Of a stretch of DNA of 64,000 nt, positions 8,601 through 15,877 are shown piece after piece. The notes beneath the pieces are model-generated. The model made no database searches. It saw nothing but the letters and a program-made list of their open reading frames with translations, and was not told where the DNA came from. A program made the translations under genes and the position numbers. Position 1 is the stretch's first letter; each line of letters opens with the position of its first letter. This stretch comes from Roseomonas sp. GTDB taxonomy: Bacteria > Pseudomonadota > Alphaproteobacteria > Acetobacterales > Acetobacteraceae. The stretch lies in the NCBI GenBank assembly GCA_020249145.1, contig JADCGF010000005.1:1-64000 (forward strand). The letters run 5' to 3'.

Positions 8601-9485
8601 TCACGCCCTCCCGAAAAGGCCGGCAGGACGCGCCAGCAAGACAATAACCATGATGATGAAGATGACGGTGGCCGAGGCTTCCGGATAGAAAACCTTGGTC
8701 AGGCCTTCAATGATGCCAAGCCCAAAGCCGGTCAGCACTGAACCCAGGATGGAGCCCATGCCGCCGATCACCACCACCGCAAACACGACGATGATAAGAT
8801 TGGTGCCCATTTGCGGATTGACCGAATAAATCGGCGCGGCCAGCACGCCGGCCAGCGCAGCCAGCGCAACACCAGCCCCATAGGTCAGCGTGATCATGCG
8901 CGGCACATTCACGCCAAAAGCCTGCACCAGTGGCGCGTTTTCCGTCGCCGCGCGCAGATAAGCGCCAAGCCGCGTCTTTTCGATCACCAGCCAAGTGGTG
9001 ATGCAGGCAAACAGGGCGAATACCACGACCCAGCCGCGATAGACCGGCATGAACATGAAGCCGAGATCCCACGCACCCGAAAGCTGCGACGGAATGCGAT
9101 AGGGCATCCCGGATGAGCCGTATTGATTGCGGAATATACCTTCAAGGATCAGCGATATCCCGAAGGTGAGCAGCATGCCGTACAAATGATCCATCTTGTA
9201 AAGTCGACAGATCATTGTTCGTTCCAATATCACCCCCGTGAGCCCCACCAGCAATGGCGAAAGGATCAGCGCCCACCAATAGCCGATGCCCAGGTAATGC
9301 AGCAGCATCCATGCCACGAAAGCGCCCATCATGAATTGCGCGCCATGGGTGAAGTTGATGATGTTGAGCAGCCCGAAAATCACCGCGAGGCCAAGTGACA
9401 GCATCGCGTAGAAGGCGCCATTGATCAGTCCGAGCAGAAGCTGTCCAAACAGCAACGGCGTCGGTATGCCGAATATCTCATCCAT
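8601..9485 (-). CDS. livH: Branched-chain amino-acid type ABC permease (LivH)
   Basis: 294 residues with LivH features: NGAFYAMLSLGLAVIFGLLNIINFTHG near residues 17-43, the ATENAPLVQAFGVNVPRM cytoplasmic loop, and VVVIGGMGSILGSVLTGFGLGIIEGL near the C-terminus. It pairs with LivM. The 81 nt before it, after the binding-protein gene, contain a hairpin, which could lower permease expression relative to the binding protein. Confidence 0.94.
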   Translation of the reverse strand: MDEIFGIPTPLLFGQLLLGLINGAFYAMLSLGLAVIFGLLNIINFTHGAQFMMGAFVAWMLLHYLGIGYWWALILSPLLVGLTGVILERTMICRLYKMDHLYGMLLTFGISLILEGIFRNQYGSSGMPYRIPSQLSGAWDLGFMFMPVYRGWVVVFALFACITTWLVIEKTRLGAYLRAATENAPLVQAFGVNVPRMITLTYGAGVALAALAGVLAAPIYSVNPQMGTNLIIVVFAVVVIGGMGSILGSVLTGFGLGIIEGLTKVFYPEASATVIFIIMVIVLLARPAGLFGRA

Positions 9486-9514
9486 GCGGTAATGTTTCCC
9501 TCAGGGAATCGCCG

Positions 9515-9537
9515 CGCGCTGGCCAGGGCCAGGCGCG
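9515..9537 (-). promoter_or_regulatory. Stem-loop between binding-protein gene and livH
   Basis: CGCGC-TGGC-CAGG-GCCA-(G)-GCGCG forms a 9 bp stem with one bulged base and a four-base loop in the 81 bp gap. Stem-loops at this place in binding-protein operons commonly stabilise the upstream message or attenuate read-through into permease genes. A second small palindrome (TTCCC TGA GGGAA, 9498-9510) contains the likely livH ribosome binding site. Confidence 0.4.
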
Positions 9538-9566
9538 GGATACGAAGTGGCGCTCAGAAGCAACAA

Positions 9567-10793
9567 TTACGAACGGACCAGCGCGCAGCCGCCTTCACCG
9601 ATCGGGCGGAAGGCTTCGTCGGCCGGCGTGGTTTGCAGAAGCTTGTAGTAATCCCACGGCTTCCTGCTTTCGGCTGGCGTCTTTACCTCAAACAGGTAGG
9701 ACGGGATCAGGCGCCGGCCATCCGGGCGGATGACAGCCCTGCCATAAAGATCATCTTCGGAAGGCTGCGCCTTCATCCGGTTCACCAGGTCAAGGCCGGA
9801 AGCCTTGGCCGCGGGCACACCCATCGCCGCCACGGTCTTCAGGAAGTGCAGCGTGCCCGAATAGACGCCGGCATGGATCATGTTCGGGTAGTTGTTCGGA
9901 ATGCGGCGCAGCATCCGTTCCGTCCAGGCGCGGGTCTTGTCATTAAGATCCCAATAGAAGCTTTCGGTACAAACCAGCCCCTGCGCTGTTTGCAGCCCCA
10001 TGCCATGCACGTCATTCACGAACAGCAGCAAGGAGGCAAGCTTGATGCCGCGCCGCGTCAGGCCGAATTCCGCCGCTTGCTTCACGCAATTCTGCGTATC
10101 GGCGCCAGCATTCGCAAGGCCAATGACCTTGGCGCGGGAAGCCTGCGCCTGCAGGAGGAAAGCCGAGAAATCAGTGGTGCCAGGGAAAGGTGTGCGCACC
10201 TGCCCCAAAATGCGCCCACCAGCGCTTCGCACAAAATTCGCCGTATCGCGTTCCAGCGCATGGCCAAAGGCGTAGTCAGCGGTGATGAAGAACCACGTAT
10301 CCCCACCCGCGCGCACAGTGGCGCCACCGGTTGAGCGTGCCAACATGAAGGTATCATAGGCCCAATGAATGGTATTCGGGCTGCATTGCGCACCGGTCAT
10401 GTCAGCCGTGGCTGAACCGACATTGATATAGGCCTTGTTCTTTTCCCGCGCGACGCCGGAGACGGCGAGACCCACGGAAGAAGTCGGCACATCAATGATC
10501 AGGTCCACGCCCTGGTCATACCATTGCCGCGCCAGATTGACGCCGACATCCGGGCGGTTCTGGTGATCAGCTTCGATGATTTCCGTACGGAAACCATGGC
10601 TTGCGCCGAATTCGGCAGCCGCTTCACGCGCGGCAGCAACCGAAGTCGGGCCCGTATTGTCGCGATAGGTGCCTGACATATCAGTCATGACACCAATGCG
10701 AATGGTATTCGCCGCCTGCGCGCGGGCCAAGGACAGCGGAAGAGCGCCGGTGGCGGCCGCTCCGGCGAGGATGTTCCGACGTGAAACCTGCAT
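9567..10793 (-). CDS. ABC transporter substrate-binding protein (Leu/Ile/Val-binding type), copy 1
   Basis: A 408-residue type I periplasmic binding protein (Peripla_BP_6). The ATG at 10793 is chosen because GAGGGAG lies 6 nt upstream and it opens an export signal with twin arginines (MQVSRRNILAGAAATG) ending ARAQA. The mature part begins NTIRIGVMTDMSGTYRD and includes WFFITADYAFGHALERD and GTTDFSAFLLQAQASRA, typical of this group. It is a close paralogue of the binding protein encoded just upstream. Both would feed the LivHM/LivFG transporter; different ligand ranges are likely but not shown. Confidence 0.92.
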   Translation of the reverse strand: MQVSRRNILAGAAATGALPLSLARAQAANTIRIGVMTDMSGTYRDNTGPTSVAAAREAAAEFGASHGFRTEIIEADHQNRPDVGVNLARQWYDQGVDLIIDVPTSSVGLAVSGVAREKNKAYINVGSATADMTGAQCSPNTIHWAYDTFMLARSTGGATVRAGGDTWFFITADYAFGHALERDTANFVRSAGGRILGQVRTPFPGTTDFSAFLLQAQASRAKVIGLANAGADTQNCVKQAAEFGLTRRGIKLASLLLFVNDVHGMGLQTAQGLVCTESFYWDLNDKTRAWTERMLRRIPNNYPNMIHAGVYSGTLHFLKTVAAMGVPAAKASGLDLVNRMKAQPSEDDLYGRAVIRPDGRRLIPSYLFEVKTPAESRKPWDYYKLLQTTPADEAFRPIGEGGCALVRS

Positions 10794-10825
10794 TTTCATC
10801 TCCCTCAAGCGATATTGTTATGAGT

Positions 10826-12061
10826 TCAGCTGCGCACCAGCGGGCAATTGCCTTCAGCCAAAGGCCGGAAGGCTTCATCACCCGGAGTGGTTTGCAAAAG
10901 CTTGTAGTAGTCCCAAGGACCGCGGCTTTCCGCCGGTGTCTTCACTTCGAACAGATAGGCCGGGTGCAGCTTGCGGCCATCGGCGCGGATGCTGCCCTTG
11001 CCGAAGCAATCATCATCCGTGGGGATCGCCTTCATGCGCGCCACCGCAGCGGCGCCATCGGCCTTGGCTGCGGCCACGCCCATATCAGCAACCGCCTTCA
11101 GGTAATGCAGCGCGCCAGCATAGGTGCCCGCATGGGTCATGGCCGGCATATTGGGCGACATGGCCGAACGCACCCGATTGGTGAAGCGGCGCGTTGCGTC
11201 GTTCAAATCCCAATAGAAGGTTTCAGTCAGCACCAACCCCTGCGCCGTCGCCAGCCCAAGCGCATGCACATCATTGATGAACATCAGCAGTGAGGCGATC
11301 TTGATGCCGCGCCGCGTAATGCCGAATTCAGCAGCCTGCTTCACGCAATTGGTGGTATCGGAACCTGCATTCGCGAGGCCAATCACCTTGGCGCGTGAGG
11401 CTTGGGCCTGCACGAGGAAAGATGAGAAATCAGTCGTGCCCGGGAAGGGGGTGCGCACCTGGCCCAGCACGCGCCCGCCTGCGGCACGGATGAAGGTGCC
11501 GGTGTCACGTTCCAGCGCATGGCCGAAGGCGTAATCCGCGGTGATGAAAAACCAGCTATCGCCACCCGCGCGCACCATCGCGCCACCGGTGGATTTGGCG
11601 AGCATCCAGGTATCATAGGTCCAGTGCACCGTATTGGCGTTGCAGCGCGCGCCGGTCAGGTCGCTGGTCGCGGCGCTGGCGTTGATGTGAACCTTGTTCT
11701 TCTCACGGCAAATATCGGAAACCGCCAGCGCCACCGAGGATGTGGTGACATCCAGCAACACATCCACGCCTTCGCGATCAATCCATTGCCGCGCAATATT
11801 CACCCCGACATCCGCGCGATTCTGATGGTCCGCCGCCAGCACTTCGATATTGAAGCCGCGGCCCGCGAATTCCTGAACCGCCGCGCGCGCGCAGGCCACC
11901 GAACTCATGCCCGAAATATCACGATACATGCCGGACATGTCGTTCAGCACGCCAATCTTGATGGTATTCGCAGCCTGCGCCTTGGCGCTGCGATAAGGGA
12001 GGCCACCAAGGGCCGCGGCGCCGGCTGAACCGGCCAAAACATTACGACGTGAAAGACTCAT
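10826..12061 (-). CDS. ABC transporter substrate-binding protein (Leu/Ile/Val-binding type), copy 2
   Basis: 411 residues from the ATG at 12061, which has AAAGGGG 9 nt upstream and opens a Tat-like signal (MSLSRRNVLAGSAG). The open frame runs upstream to 12097 but lacks a good site there. By eye it is about two-thirds identical to copy 1 along its length, including DHQNR.DVGVN.ARQW, YAFGHALERDT, GQVRTPFPGTTDFS and FEVKTPAESR.PWDYYKLLQTTP. The gap to copy 1 is only 32 nt, so this is an in-operon tandem duplication rather than two unrelated receptors. Confidence 0.92.
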   Translation of the reverse strand: MSLSRRNVLAGSAGAAALGGLPYRSAKAQAANTIKIGVLNDMSGMYRDISGMSSVACARAAVQEFAGRGFNIEVLAADHQNRADVGVNIARQWIDREGVDVLLDVTTSSVALAVSDICREKNKVHINASAATSDLTGARCNANTVHWTYDTWMLAKSTGGAMVRAGGDSWFFITADYAFGHALERDTGTFIRAAGGRVLGQVRTPFPGTTDFSSFLVQAQASRAKVIGLANAGSDTTNCVKQAAEFGITRRGIKIASLLMFINDVHALGLATAQGLVLTETFYWDLNDATRRFTNRVRSAMSPNMPAMTHAGTYAGALHYLKAVADMGVAAAKADGAAAVARMKAIPTDDDCFGKGSIRADGRKLHPAYLFEVKTPAESRGPWDYYKLLQTTPGDEAFRPLAEGNCPLVRS

Positions 12062-12112
12062 TTGTTGTCGCCCCTTTTTTGTTTGCCGCGCCCGCAAACA
12101 GCGCAGTTCTGG

Positions 12113-12856
12113 TTATACCCCGAGATACTGATGCAAACGATCGAGCGAGGCATTCAGGTCCTCATTCGCGACCATATCCACCACGCGGCCATGTTCCATC
12201 ACGTAATGCCGATCAGCGACCGTCTGCGCGAAGCGGAAATTCTGTTCCACCAGCAGCACGGTAAAGCCGCGCTTCTTCAATTCGCGGATGGTGCGCCCGA
12301 TCTGCTGCACAATCACCGGCGCCAGACCTTCTGAGGGCTCATCCAGCAGCAAAAGCCGCGCGCCGGTGCGCAGAATGCGCGCGATGGCGAGCATCTGCTG
12401 CTCACCGCCCGAAAGCTTCGTGCCTTGGCTGCGCGCCCTCTCCTTCAAATTAGGAAACAGGGTGTAGATTTCATCCAAGGGCATCCCACCCGGGCGCACC
12501 GTTGGCGGCAGCATCAGATTTTCCGTGACATCGAGCGAGGCAAAAATGCCGCGCTCCTCAGGGCAATAGGCAATGCCGGCACGCGCGATCACATCGGGGC
12601 GCGCATTGACGAATTCCTTGCCGTCATACTTCACCGAACCGGTGCGGCGCGGCACAAGACCCATGATGGAACGGAGCGTAGATGTCTTGCCTGCACCGTT
12701 GCGGCCAAGCAGCGTGACCACTTCGCCTTCGCGGATATCAATATCCACGCCGTGCAATACGTGGCTTTCGCCATACCAGGCCTCAAGCCCGCGGATTTCC
12801 ATCAGCGCGCCAGTGCTCGCCTTGGCGCCGGCGGGCGCTGTCATCACATCAGCCAT
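12113..12856 (-). CDS. livF: Branched-chain amino-acid type ABC ATPase (LivF)
   Basis: A 247-residue ATPase with LEAWYGESHVLHGVDIDI, Walker A GRNGAGKTS, signature LSGGEQQMLAIARIL, Walker B LLLLDEPSEGLAP and VEQNFRFAQTVADRHYVMEHG, all diagnostic of LivF. ATG at 12856 (MADVMTAP) is preferred over the upstream 12898; it overlaps the end of livG by 8 nt. It forms the ATPase dimer with LivG. Confidence 0.94.
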   Translation of the reverse strand: MADVMTAPAGAKASTGALMEIRGLEAWYGESHVLHGVDIDIREGEVVTLLGRNGAGKTSTLRSIMGLVPRRTGSVKYDGKEFVNARPDVIARAGIAYCPEERGIFASLDVTENLMLPPTVRPGGMPLDEIYTLFPNLKERARSQGTKLSGGEQQMLAIARILRTGARLLLLDEPSEGLAPVIVQQIGRTIRELKKRGFTVLLVEQNFRFAQTVADRHYVMEHGRVVDMVANEDLNASLDRLHQYLGV

Positions 12857-13619
12857 GGGCGGCCTCCGTCGGGGCTTCCGAACCAAGATAGGCAGCAATC
12901 ACATCCGGGTTGCGCGACACGGCGGCATAGTCGCCTTCCGCCAACACACTGCCGCGCGCGAGCACCGTGATGGTGTCGCAAAGCCCTTGCACGACCCTAA
13001 GGTTATGTTCCACCAGCAGAATGGTGCGGCCCACGGATACACGCTTCACCAGCGCCACCACCCGGTCCACATCATCATGCGCCATACCCGCCGTTGGTTC
13101 ATCCAGCAGCATCATGACCGGATCAAGTGCCAGCGTGGTTGCAATTTCCAAGGCGCGCTTGCGCCCATAGGGCAATTCACCCGCGGTCAGATGCATCCAT
13201 TCGGTCAGGCCCACATCCGCCAGCAATTCCTCGGCCCGCGCATCAAACTTGCGCAAGACCGAATCGGAACGCCAGAAATCGAAAGAACCACCACGGGCAC
13301 GTTGCAAGGAAACGCGCACATTTTCAAGCACGGTCAGATGCGGAAACACGGCGGAGATCTGAAAACTCCGCACCAGGCCAAGCCGGGCCACCTCGGCCGC
13401 CTTCATGCCCGTGATGTCGCGACCATCATAACGGATGGCGCCACGGGTCGGCGGCAGGAATTTCGTCAGCATATTGAAGCAAGTGGTCTTCCCGGCGCCA
13501 TTCGGGCCGATCAAGCCATGGATGGTGCCCCGGCGGACGTTCAGGTTCACGTCGCTGACTGCGACGAATCCCCGGAATTCCTTGGTAAGCCCTTCCGTTT
13601 CAAGGATGGTGTCAGACAC
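12849..13619 (-). CDS. livG: Branched-chain amino-acid type ABC ATPase (LivG)
   Basis: A 256-residue ATPase with Walker A GPNGAGKTT, the LivG-style signature LPYGRKRALEIATTLAL, Walker B MMLLDEPTAGM and LVEHNLRVVQGLCDTITVLARG. A GTG at 13619 sits 9-10 nt after AAGGGGGG, while the GTG at 13628 almost touches it, so 13619 is preferred. It is the first gene of the livG-livF-SBP-SBP-livH-livM operon and lies just beyond the trigger-factor terminator. Confidence 0.93.
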   Translation of the reverse strand: MSDTILETEGLTKEFRGFVAVSDVNLNVRRGTIHGLIGPNGAGKTTCFNMLTKFLPPTRGAIRYDGRDITGMKAAEVARLGLVRSFQISAVFPHLTVLENVRVSLQRARGGSFDFWRSDSVLRKFDARAEELLADVGLTEWMHLTAGELPYGRKRALEIATTLALDPVMMLLDEPTAGMAHDDVDRVVALVKRVSVGRTILLVEHNLRVVQGLCDTITVLARGSVLAEGDYAAVSRNPDVIAAYLGSEAPTEAAHG

Positions 13620-13751
13620 CAGAACCACGCCCCCCTTTTCATGGCGGTTAATACCGCGACGCCTCTTTGCACCTTACCTATGCGAGGCTTGACCTTCCTG
13701 CAAGCCACCCGCTTCATTTCCCGACAAAAATCGCCAGCGCACCACCTGAAC

Positions 13752-13784
13752 AAAAAAAGGGCAGAGGTTGCCCCCTGCCCTTTT
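13752..13784 (-). terminator. Intrinsic terminator of the trigger-factor gene
   Basis: A perfect 10 bp stem (AAAAGGGCAG / CTGCCCTTTT) with a 10 nt loop runs straight into a run of seven T on the minus strand, 22 nt after the tig stop codon. It is the clearest rho-independent terminator in the window and isolates tig from the liv operon on the same strand. Confidence 0.9.
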
Positions 13785-13805
13785 CAGCCCTTCCGGCGGA
13801 CCGGT

Positions 13806-15656
13806 TCAGGGTTCAGATAATTCCTCAGGCTTCACCTGGCGCTCGGCAACCTTCGCCAATTCCAGGATGAAATCCACCACCTTTTCTTCAAAGATTGGGG
13901 CGCGCAGGTTCTCCATCGCTTCCGGATTCTTGCGGAAGAACTCGATCACCTGCTGTTCCTGGCCACGGTAGCGGGCCGCTTCCTGGCGGAGCGCGCGGCT
14001 GAGTTCATCCGGTGTGACCTGGATATTGTTGCTGCGGCCAATCTCAGACAGCAGCAGGCCAAGCCGGATCCGGCGCTGGGCGATGCCGCGATACTCATCG
14101 CGCAGCGTGGCCTCATCCTTGCCGGCATCATCGGAATCCAGCCGCCCGGCCTTCAAATCCGCCTCCACGCGCTGCCAGATTTGGCCAAATTCACCCTCCA
14201 CCATGCCTTCCGGCACGGGGAAGCTCGCCTGATCGGCAAGCTTATCCAACAGGCCGCGCTTGAGGCGCATGCGCGACATGGCGTCATATTCGCGCTGCAA
14301 GCCTTCCTTTACTTGCGCCTGCAAGCCAGCAAGGTCTTCCTGCCCGACCGTCTTCGCCAATTCATCATCAATGACGCGCGGCACGCGCTGCTGCAGCTTC
14401 TTGCCCGTGATGGAGAAGACCGCACGCTTGCCAGCCAATTCGGCCGAGCCGTAATCCAGCGGAAACACCACCTGGATATCGCGGCTATCGCCAACGGAAA
14501 GCCCTTCCATCTGCTCGGTAAAGCCCGGAATAAAACCAGGGCCGCCCACTTCAATCGGCATATCGGTGGCCGACCCGCCAGCGAAGGGGGCAAGCGCCGG
14601 TTCTTCCGTGCCCGCGATCAGCCGCGCCGGGCCGATGCGCAGCGTGAATTCCACCGCCGCACCCGCCGGCATGCCATGCAGGTAGATGAAGGGTCGGCAG
14701 GCGCCGATTTCAGCCTGATTAGGGAAGGTGAAGGCAAGGGTGCTGCGCCCGGCCGTCACATCAAAGGCTTCGCGCTGCATATCCAGGAAATCAACGCCAT
14801 CGGCGCGCGGGTTGTAGAAATTGAAGCCAAGCTTGCCCTGAGTGCCTTCCGGCAGGCTGCCGCCGGTCACCTTGGTGCTGACCATCAAGCTTTGCGTGGC
14901 ACCCGGCGCGGCGGCAATGCCCTTCGCCCCTTCCAGGAACACCTGCACCCAGCCGCTTTCGGTCGCACTACCGCTCACGCGAAGATCAAAATAAGGCAGC
15001 GCTTCATCCGTGCCGATGGCCGCGATTTCGGATTTAAGCCCGCCTGACAACCCAATCTCCCAACCGCGCGGCGCCTGGCCGGGGATGCCGGGCACGGCGC
15101 CAAGCGCCGGGCCATTGGTCAGCAGGTCCGGCACGACGGAACCGGCGAAATCGCAGACCATCACCTCACCTTTGGTGGCGGGGCGGGCTTCGGTCACATC
15201 AGTCAATTCGCCATTGCGGGTCGCCAGCGTTTGCAGAATCTTTTGCACTTCCTCGTCGGAAGGCTCAGCGCGCAGGCGTTCCAGCTCAATGCCGGAGAAT
15301 TCGGGCATCGGCACATCCGGCAGCACTTCCAATTCCATGCGGAATTCAAGATCAGTGCCGTCGGCGAAATTCGTCACTTCAATCTTGGGCTGCAAGGCGG
15401 GCTTCAGGCCGCGATCCGTCACCAGCTTGCGCTGCGCATCATTCACGGATTCTTCGAGCACTTCGCCCATCACGGCGGTGCCATAGCGCTGCCGCACGAT
15501 GGAGAGTGGCACCTTGCCCGGGCGGAAGCCAGGCAGCGAAACCGTCTTGGCGATTTCGGCAAGCCGCTTTTCGCGGCTCAGGGCGATATCGCCCGCCGGA
15601 AGCGTCACGGAATAGGCGCGCTTCAAACCTTCATGCGCGAGCTCATTAACCTGCAT
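13806..15656 (-). CDS. tig: Trigger factor with a large insertion in its PPIase domain
   Basis: Ribosome-associated chaperone and prolyl isomerase. Using the family-conserved start MQVNELAHEGLKR at 15656 (an ATG 5 codons upstream is possible), the ribosome-docking signature GFRPGKVP falls at residues 43-50, its canonical place. The FKBP domain opens at about 163-175 (KGEVMVCDFAGSV) and resumes at about 361 (GGSATDMPIEVGGPGFIPGF), ending near 424. The helical C-terminal chaperone domain follows to residue 616. The usual length is 430-450; the excess is about 180 in-frame residues (about 176-358) inside the FKBP flap, rich in beta-forming, Gly and aromatic positions (NG..GAVPGIPGQAPRGW, YFDLRVSG). 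That resembles a jelly-roll carbohydrate-binding or phage-tail module (pattern memory only). clpP, clpX and lon, often downstream of tig, are absent. tRNA-Leu lies upstream and a strong terminator follows. Confidence 0.95.
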   Translation of the reverse strand: MQVNELAHEGLKRAYSVTLPAGDIALSREKRLAEIAKTVSLPGFRPGKVPLSIVRQRYGTAVMGEVLEESVNDAQRKLVTDRGLKPALQPKIEVTNFADGTDLEFRMELEVLPDVPMPEFSGIELERLRAEPSDEEVQKILQTLATRNGELTDVTEARPATKGEVMVCDFAGSVVPDLLTNGPALGAVPGIPGQAPRGWEIGLSGGLKSEIAAIGTDEALPYFDLRVSGSATESGWVQVFLEGAKGIAAAPGATQSLMVSTKVTGGSLPEGTQGKLGFNFYNPRADGVDFLDMQREAFDVTAGRSTLAFTFPNQAEIGACRPFIYLHGMPAGAAVEFTLRIGPARLIAGTEEPALAPFAGGSATDMPIEVGGPGFIPGFTEQMEGLSVGDSRDIQVVFPLDYGSAELAGKRAVFSITGKKLQQRVPRVIDDELAKTVGQEDLAGLQAQVKEGLQREYDAMSRMRLKRGLLDKLADQASFPVPEGMVEGEFGQIWQRVEADLKAGRLDSDDAGKDEATLRDEYRGIAQRRIRLGLLLSEIGRSNNIQVTPDELSRALRQEAARYRGQEQQVIEFFRKNPEAMENLRAPIFEEKVVDFILELAKVAERQVKPEELSEP

Positions 15657-15708
15657 CGGAGGATCGTCCATCCCAAGCTAGAGAAACAAAAGGCCGCGGC
15701 GGCGCCAG

Positions 15709-15793
15709 TGGTGCGGGCGAAGGGACTCGAACCCCCAAGGCTTGCGCCACCGGAACCTAAATCCGGCGTGTCTACCAATTCCACCACGCCCGC
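15709..15793 (-). tRNA. tRNA-Leu, anticodon UAG
   Basis: The 85 nt includes an encoded CCA. The acceptor stem is GCGGGCG/CGCCCGC (15793-15787 with 15719-15713), discriminator A, and CCA at 15711-15709. The anticodon arm is CCGGA-TTTAGGT-TCCGG, giving anticodon TAG for CUA codons and wobble partners. A long variable arm (GGCGCAAGCC) and T-loop GGTTCGAGTCC confirm a class II leucine tRNA. It lies about 50 nt upstream of tig on the same strand. Confidence 0.97.
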
Positions 15794-15877
15794 GCCGAAC
15801 GGCGCCGCGCCGCGATCGGAGGCAGGGCTTTAGCCCATGCCTTGGCGCTTTCCAAGTGAGGTTATTTCAAAATGACT

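Noticed and set aside
6972..8741. 589-residue plus-strand open frame
   Set aside because: It spans two unrelated minus-strand transporter genes, is rich in His/Arg/Gln as GC-rich antisense frames are, and has no recognisable domain.
15840..15877. CTTGG-N6-CCAAG small palindrome after the transketolase, reminiscent of the CCAAGTG repeat
   Set aside because: Only 5 bp, without the outer stem or CGAGT internal loop, so not a third copy of the palindromic element.
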